From: Zooshikella ganghwensis DSM 15267
GTDB taxonomy: Bacteria > Pseudomonadota > Gammaproteobacteria > Pseudomonadales > Zooshikellaceae
Assembly (NCBI RefSeq): GCF_000428585.1
Contig: NZ_AUAF01000020.1
Location: 1-59,008 of the forward strand
Direction: 5' to 3'
DNA length: 59,008 nucleotides
Shown here in pieces: positions 46,421 to 55,400 of the stretch. The notes beneath the pieces were generated by a model. That model saw only the letters and a list, made by a program, of their open reading frames with translations. It was not told the origin of the DNA and did no database searches. The translations under genes and the position numbers were made by a program. The first letter of the stretch is position 1; each line of letters opens with the position of its first letter.

Positions 46421-49400
46421 ATGCAACAAAAAGAGATAGCTATCATTGGTATTGCTTGTCGTTTTCCAGAGGCAAAAAACTATCAAGAATATTGGAATAA
46501 TCTTGTCCAAGGCAAGTCATGTATAAAAGAAATACCAAAAACCAGGTGGAGTTGGGAGAAATACTGGGGAAACCCATATACTGAGATTAATAAAACCAAT
46601 AGTAAATGGGGAGGGTTTATTGAAGATGTTGATGCATTTGATGCTCCTTTTTTTAACATATCCTCAAAAGAAGCCAAGAGTATGGAACCACAACAGCGAA
46701 TTATGCTGGAGTTGGCATGGGGATGCTTTGAAGATGCGGGAGTTCTTCCATCTTGCCTAGCGAAAAAAAATATTGGAGTTTTTCTTGGTATTTCTCATGG
46801 TGACTACAAAGATTTATCTCGGCAACAGTGCATTGAAATTCAACCTCATTACTCAACTGGAACTGCTCAACCTGCAATTATTCCCAATCGAATATCACAC
46901 TATTTTAATTTTTATGGTCCCAGTCTTTATATAGATAGCGCATGTGCTTCTTCATTAAATGCAGTTCACCTGGCAGTTCAGTCTATCAATAGTGGGGAGT
47001 GTGAAGCTGCACTTGCTGGTGGTATAAATCTAATGCTTACACCAGATATGTATCTTACCTATTCAGCTACAGGAATGTTATCACCAACAGGTTCGTGTAA
47101 AACATTTGATGCTAGAGCTGATGGATATGTACGTTCTGAAGGGGCAGGATTGATTTTACTTAAACCCTTAGAAAAAGCAATTGAAGATAAAGATCATATT
47201 TACGGGGTTATTAAAGGAAGCGCTGTAAGCCATACAGGTTCTGGTACAACAATCACAACTCCAAATGCAAAGGCTCAGGCGAGAACAATTCAGCAAGCTC
47301 AAGAAAATGCTGGCGTTACTCCTGAAAGTATTCAATTTTTTCAAGCTCACGGTACTGGTACGCCGGTTGGTGACCCCATAGAGATTGAGGGCCTGAAACA
47401 AGCGTGGGGCAAGATAAGTTCAACTGAGCATCAAGAGGCTTATTGTGGTTTATCCAGTGTTAAATCGATCATTGGTCATACAGAGGCAGCCTCAGGAATC
47501 GCAGGACTAATAGCAAGTTTATTATCTTTCAAATATAACCAAGTTCCAGGCTTAGCAGACTTTCAAAATATAAATCCAAATATTGATTTAACGGAAAGTC
47601 CTTTCTATATAATCAAAAAAACTCAACCTTGGATCTCCCCTTTACTAAAGGGTGGAGACGCTCCCCGACGTGCAGGCGTTAGTGCTTTTGGGTTTGGAGG
47701 AGTAAACTCACATGTCATTTTGGAAGAGTATACTCAGAGTAATCTTAAAAAACCACTTATATCAGCCAAAAATAAAAAGTCACTACTGGTTATTTCTGCT
47801 CAGGATAATGAGAGCTTAAATAGAAGGGCCACAGATCTAATACTGTTTTTGGAAAACATTGATCAAGATAAATTACCAGATTTTAATGATATTATATTTA
47901 CTCTTTATTACGGACGAGAATTAATGCGCCATGCTTTAGCATTCTTCGTCGACTCTACCATTGATATTATTGAAAGTTTAAAAGTCTTTTTAAGTCAATC
48001 TGAAGTAGTTGATCAGAGAAGATTTAGTGATCGGTTTATTCAAGATTACAAAGAGGTACTAAGTCAACAAAAAGCAAACCCTCCCAAGTTAGGGAGACGA
48101 GTTTCATTACCGACCTACTCTTTTGCAAAGCATCGATACTGGATTGAGAAAGGAAGAGCGAATACAGTCCAACATAAAGAAGTTAGTAACCTTTCATACT
48201 ATCAACCTATTTGGGAAAACCGCAAATTATGTGAGTTAAAAAAGCCTAAGCGTATTTATGATGAGGGAGTTTCTTGGGTTTTCATTGATAAATATGACCA
48301 ATCAAACCTTAGCTCTCAGTTATCATCACAAGAAAATATCATTTGGATTAAACGAGGCGAACACAACTCTTATATTGGGTCGAATAATTATACTCTGAGG
48401 GCGGGCTGTATAAAAAGCATTCAAAATATTCTTTTAGATATGGAAGAAAAGGGCCTTCTACCACAAAAAATATTTTTTCTGTGGGGGTTAGATATACCTA
48501 AAACTGTAACGTTGAAAAATTTGCAGTCATCATCAGATTCCACTATTAATACTGTTGTTTCTGTGATCCAGAACTTTACTAAAAAAAGACATACAGACTA
48601 TGTGTTCACATACGTTTATTCTGGTCACTTACCACATGAGAATCCATTACATTGGACACTGTCTGGTTTCAGCAAATCTCTGAATATAGAACATCCACAT
48701 AGCATCTTAAAGTTGTTTCATATAGATAGTGTATCTAAGTTAAACTATTTAATGCTAGAAAAAGAGTCTCGAGAAGGAAAAAATGAATTACTCATTTCTT
48801 ATCAAAATGATCAACGTTATGTTTATAATATAGCAGAATACCCTACTAAAACTTTATCAGATCAAGACTATGCGATCAACCGAGCTAAAATCAAACAGCA
48901 AGGTACTTATTTAATAACTGGAGGACTAGGTGGTTTAGGAAAGATCTTATCCACATATCTGATACAAAAATATAAAGTTAACATTATTTTTATAGGGCGG
49001 TCAAAAGTTACCCCTGATAAGCAGTCTTTTTTAGATTCACTTCGTCATCATGGTATAAACGTAACATATTACTCTGTTGATATTACAGAGCTTGATTCAG
49101 TTATTAATTTATTTAGTCATTTAAAAAATAGAAAAATATCACTTAATGGTGTTTTTCATTTAGCTGGTTTGATAAATACTCTCAACGTTCAAGATGATAG
49201 TTTAACCAACTTTAAATCTCTAATTCAACCAAAAATTACTGGCACTTTGGTTTTAAGTAATTTACAAGAAAAAGGTTGGTTTGATCAATTGTTTCTATTT
49301 TCATCGATATCAGCTTTGGGTTTTGAAGGAAGTTCAAGCTATGCAGCCGCCAATGCATTTTTGGATAGTTTTTCTAATTCATTTTCAAACCCATGCCAGT

Positions 49401-52400
49401 TTGTTACTAGCATTAATTGGCCTTATTTGATTAATGGTGGGATAGATCTTGTTGAGGGAGTTGGAGAACATCTACTCAATTTGAAGGGAATGAATGCTTT
49501 AAAAGACGAGACATTTCTGCATGCATTTGAAACCAGTTTGAAACTTGGTCTTCCCCAAGTGATAGTTAACGACGGCGATAAGGAAAAGTTCCTCCAAACT
49601 TTATCTACTCCCATTAAATCAAATTCGTCAAATAATGATAATGATTTAACTAATATAGGCTATTTAAGCCATCAAGAGCTGATGCTTAAAGTGAAACAGT
49701 GGATTGCTGATTCATTAGATGTGGGCGAAAATGAAATTGAAGAAAATAAAAGTTTCTTGAGTTATGGAATGGATTCCATAATGAGTATGAGAATTGTTTA
49801 TAAGCTAAGAGCTGAATGGTCAGATCAAGTTTCGATGAGCGCATTATTTGACTACCCAACATTAGACAAACTTTCAAGGTATTTGAAAAACTTTGAAACG
49901 GATAATAATAGTATTAATGAAGCCGAACCAAAACCTTCCAAATTAATTGAAAATATTAATTACATGCCTTTGATTAAAAAGGGAGTGGGTAGGCCTATTT
50001 TTGTTTTGCCTGCATTATGGGGCAATAGCTTTCTTTATAGAAACCTGCTAGATGGCGTCACTGATAGACCAATATATGGAGGTTATTGCTTGGGAGCAAG
50101 TGGTGAAGCAGAACCATATTCTAGACTCAAAACGATAGCAAGCTTCTTTGTAGAGCAGATTTTGAAAATTCAAAAGGTTGGTCCATTTGATTTGATGGGT
50201 TATAGCTTCGGAGGAATGATTGCTTATGAAATTGCTCAGCAGCTAAAAGTGGATGGCTATTGCGTTGGGTTTCTTGGCTTAATTGATACATATTCTGATT
50301 GGAGACCCCTCCCATTATCTCTAGGCCTAAAGGCAATTTCACCAAAGATGAGTATTTCTCAAGATAAGATTACTGGATTAAGTCGAGATAAATTTGTTAA
50401 TTTAGTGAAGACCATGCCATCAAACTTGGTACCTGATTTTTTTGGGAGTGATTCATTAAGGGTTTATGAAGCAAACCAGAGGGCATTAATCGCTTATCAG
50501 CCCACTCAATACTTAGGTAACAACAGAATCTATCTTTTTGATGCACAAAAAAATAATCCTGAAAATTTTCCCAATAGTAAAAAAAATTGGTTGGCACTTA
50601 CAAATGCTTGTTTAACAACAGTTCCTATTTCAGGTGACCACTTTCAATGTATCCAGAAAGAGTACACAATTCATTGGAAAGATAAGCTTAGTGAGTTATT
50701 ACTGGAAGCGGAAAAAAACTCTACTTTTGAGTTAAATTTGAGTCCTAATCAATTAGCATTATTTTCTTATCAAAAAAAGAATCCTCAATCTTATGCTTAT
50801 AATGGACCCATATGTTTTAGGTTACCTTTTAAACTCAACATCAGCTTATGGGAACAAGCCTGTAAACATTTTGTTGAACAACATCCAATATTGAAGACTC
50901 GAATTAGATTGAACGAAGAGAATTTACCTGTCCAATTGTACAATGCTATGTCTTCTATTGAACTTGAACTAAGTGACCTACGTGGCAAAGAGTTTAGCGA
51001 TAGAGAGATAAAGCAATTGATTGTTGAAAATTTACAACAGCCTTTCAATATTGAAGGAGATTCGCTCTGTCGCTTCCATCTTTATCAGGTAGATGAAGAA
51101 AACTGGATTTTTTCAATTGTGGTGCATCATATTATTTTTGATGGCCAGTCGATATCTAGTTTGCAAGGAATTTTTGAAATCTATCAGCAGTTAATTTTGG
51201 AAAAAACACCTCGAGAGAAGGAAAAAGATACTAGTTATTTTGACCATATTGTCTGGCAAAAAGAGTTTTTGGAATCAGAAACGTATATAGAACAATTATC
51301 ATATTGGCGAGAGGCCTTACAGGGGTACTCTTTCAGTATTTCGCTTCCATTTGATAAGAATCTAGAAAAAGACTCCGGCGATTTTGGGGGTTCAGAGTCT
51401 TTTTATCTCGATGCGTGTGATGTGGATAGTTTGAGCTCAATTGCAATAGAGTACAATACAACATTATTTACTCTACTTCTGTCAGCATATGGCGTTTTAC
51501 TATCAAAATACTCTGAGCAGAAAGATATATTAATTGGTAGCCCTAGCTTAGGAAGAAAAAAAATTGAAGAAAATTATGGAATTGGTTATTTTGCAAATTT
51601 ACTGCCTTTGACATGTTCTATTTCAAAAAGCGAAACTTTCCTTTCGTTATTGGAGAAAATGAAAAATATTGTTAAGAAAGGCATAGAAAACCAAGATATT
51701 CCTTTTGCAAAATTGATTCAGGATTTAAACCTTCCTCAAATTGAAAGTGTGTCAACGCCTATTCAGGCTGTTTTTGAAATATTATCCACAGAGGAAAGTG
51801 TCTTAAGTGAGAAGTATCACAAACAATATTCTTCATTTGTAGTGAATGGATACTCAGTCCCATTTCACGAGGGGCTATTTCCTTTAAGTTTAATAATAGT
51901 TCCTGATGAAAATGGAAGATTTAAATTATTGTGGAAATATCAATTAAAATGTTTTAAGGATGATAAAATAAAACGCTTTGCCAGAAGCTATAAGAAAATC
52001 ATTCAACAAATAATAAATAACATTCATACTCCTGTTTCAGAAATATCCATCCTGAGCAAAGCGGAAAGGAAAACGATATTAGTTGACTGGAATCAGACGG
52101 AAATACATAGTCGTAAAGAGCAGGGTTTACATCAGTTTTTTGAAGTCCAAGCCACCAAAACCCCTCAAGCAACTGCTGTAAAAATCTATGATCAAAGTGT
52201 AACCTATGCGGAGTTGAATGCTAAAGCTGAGCATCTCGCTCGATATCTTCAAAAAAAAGGTGTTAAGCCTCAAGATTTTGTGGGTATTTGTGTAGAAAAG
52301 TCAATTGATATGATAATCGCGATGATAGGGATCCTAAAGTCAGGTGCAGCTTTTATTCCTCTCGACCCAACTTACCCTGAAGATAGGCTTTCCTATATGG

Positions 52401-55400
52401 TTGAGGATAGCGGATTATCAGTATTGTTGACGCATAAGACATTAAATATTGATATACCGATTGTAAAGGAAACAATCTATCTTGACCTTGATTGGCACAA
52501 AATAAGGCAAACTGAGCAAAAACTAAATGGTGATTTTTGTAGTAGCCAGCTTGCCTATATCATATACACTTCTGGTTCTACAGGTAAGCCAAAAGGGGTC
52601 ATGATAGAGCATAAATCTGTTTTAAACACACTTTTTAGTCTTATTAGAATATTTAATATATGTGAGAAAGATAATATTGGGCAATGTAGTTCTTACTCTT
52701 TTGATGCAGCAATTTATGACATTTTTTCTTCATTGTTATCTGGGGCTTGCCTTGTTCTTGTACCACGAAAAGAACAACTCGATACTGAGAAGTTTATTGA
52801 CTATATTAATAAAAATCAGGTGTCGTCGATACTTTTAACTCCCTCATTTATCAAAAGTTTAAACAACGCTAGAATTCCTAGCTTAAAAAAAATTATTTCA
52901 GGTTCAGAAAGAGCCAACTCCAATGATTTAAGCTATTATCTTAAATACCATAATGTTTACAACGTGTATGGGCCGACTGAGTGTACAATTATATCTACAA
53001 CCTTTCAAATGAAGCGAGAAATGGAGGCAATCCCTATTGGGAAGGCAATTGATAATACAAGATTGTATATATTGGATGAACAACTCGAACCAGTTCCTAT
53101 TGGAGTTGCAGGGGAGCTATATATTAGCGGTGAAGGCCTTGCGCGTGGATACTTAAATCAGCCAGAGTTAACAAATCAACTCTTTATATCCAATCCGTTT
53201 ATCGATTCTTCAGATCCCAATCAAGTCGCTTATTCTCGAATGTATAAAACAGGCGATCTTTGTAAATATCGGGAAGATGGTAATGTAGAGTGGTTGGATC
53301 GTATAGGTAGTCAGGTAAAACTTAGAGGATACCGTATTGAACTTGGAGAAATTGAGGAAAATATTAAACAGTATGAAGGTATCAAGGATGCAGTAGTCAT
53401 AGCACAAGGGAGCGATGAAAATAAACGGCTGGTTGTATTTTATTTGTCTGACAGGAAACTTCCACTTGAAGAATTAAATTCGTTCCTTGCCAATAAACTA
53501 CCGTCGTTTATGATTCCAAGCTTATGGGAGAGACTAGATTACTTTCCATTTACTTCAAGTGGAAAGATTGCTCGTAGTATACTTCAACAAAAGCAAGTAA
53601 CCAGTACTTCAATCGAAAACTACCTGAAACCACAAACATTTATAGAAGAGAAGATTCATCAAATATGGCGAGAGGTACTTCCGCTTGAAAAAATAGGCAT
53701 ACATGACTCTTTTTTTGATGCTGGTGGAAATTCATTAAGCATAATTAAAGTGTCCCATTTATTGAAGAAACACGGCTTTAATGTGGATGTCACTGATCTG
53801 CTAAGTCATGCTACGATCAACAAACTTGCTTCATTTATTTCTAGCCAAGGCAACTTAAGGCTCAGTCAATTAAACAAATCAACTGCAATGGCTGAATCTC
53901 CTACACCTGATCAAGAAAAAGAAATAGAAATTGCTATTATAGGCATGTCTTGCCGTCTACCTAAGGCTAATGATGTAACAACTTTTTGGGAAAACTTAAA
54001 ATCAGGTCAGGAGGGAATATATTTTTTTGATGAGCAGGAGTTGCAGGCAGATGGGGTTCCTGAGTTTATATATCAAAATCCCAATTATGTGAGGGCGAAG
54101 GGGTGGCTAGAAGGAGTTGAAGATTTTGATGCCAACTTTTTCGGCTACTCCGAGCATGAAGCAAGCATGATTGATCCCCAACATCGTTTGTTCTTAGAGC
54201 TGAGTTATCAGGCATTGGAGGATGCTTCATATAATTTGGATAACCAAAGTCGTCATATTGGCGTATATGGCGGCTGTAGCAAAAACATGTATGAACAAGA
54301 GCACTTGAATCCACACTTTCAAGATAAGGGGCTCACTCTACAAGAGGATCTCGCTTTTTCCTACCAATCGTTAATTGCTAATGCTTCTGACTTTCTTTGC
54401 TCACGAATAACCTACAAATTAAACCTAACAGGACCTGCTGTAGTTGTTCAAACCGCCTGTTCAACATCAGCGGCTGCAATTGATAAAGCATGCCAGGATA
54501 TCCGCGAAGGTCGCTGCGAACTTGCACTTGCAGGCGGAGTTTCACTTCTAGGAGGGTTTGGTAAACAAGGGTATATGTATCAGGAAGGAATGATTTTATC
54601 ATCTGATGGACATTGTCGGCCTTTTGATAAAGAAGCAAAAGGCACTGTTATAAGTCAAGGTGGAGGGATGATCCTTCTCAAACCTTTATCGACAGCCTTG
54701 AAAGATGGAGACAATATTTATGCAGTAATTCGTGGTAGCGCAATGCAGAATGACGGCTCCGATAAAGTAAGCTTCACCGCTCCTAGTGTTAATGGGCAGC
54801 ATAGAGCTATTGAATTAGCCATAAAAAACTCTGGACTATCTACAGACCAAATTAGTTATGTTGAAGCACATGGAACTGGGACAGCTTTAGGGGACCCTTT
54901 GGAAATCAAGGCATTAAATGCTGCTTTTAGAAGACTGGCTAAACAGGACCTTAGCGCAAATTCTTGTGCTTTGGGATCAGTTAAATCTAATCTCGGTCAT
55001 ACAGATGCAGCAGCTGGAGTCGTTTCAGTTATAAAAACAGCTTTATGCCTTAAATATCAATCACTTGTTCCTACATTGCATTACAAAGTGCCTAATCCTA
55101 ATATCGACTTTAGTGCGTCTCCATTTTATGTCAATACGCGGCTTAGACACTGGGAAAGTGATAATGGGACATTGAGGAGGGCTTCGGTAAATAGTACTGG
55201 AATTGGTGGTAGTAATGTTCACTTAATTTTGGAAGAAGCTCCAAAAAATAGTAGAAAAACGTCAAAAAGCTTGCGTAGTTATCACTTATTTCCATTTTCT
55301 GCAAAGTCTGCCAACTCTCTGCTCCTACAGTTATCTGCGTTTGATGAACATCTTTCGCAGCAACAGATAATAGAAGTCGCAGATCTGGCTTTCAGCTTAC

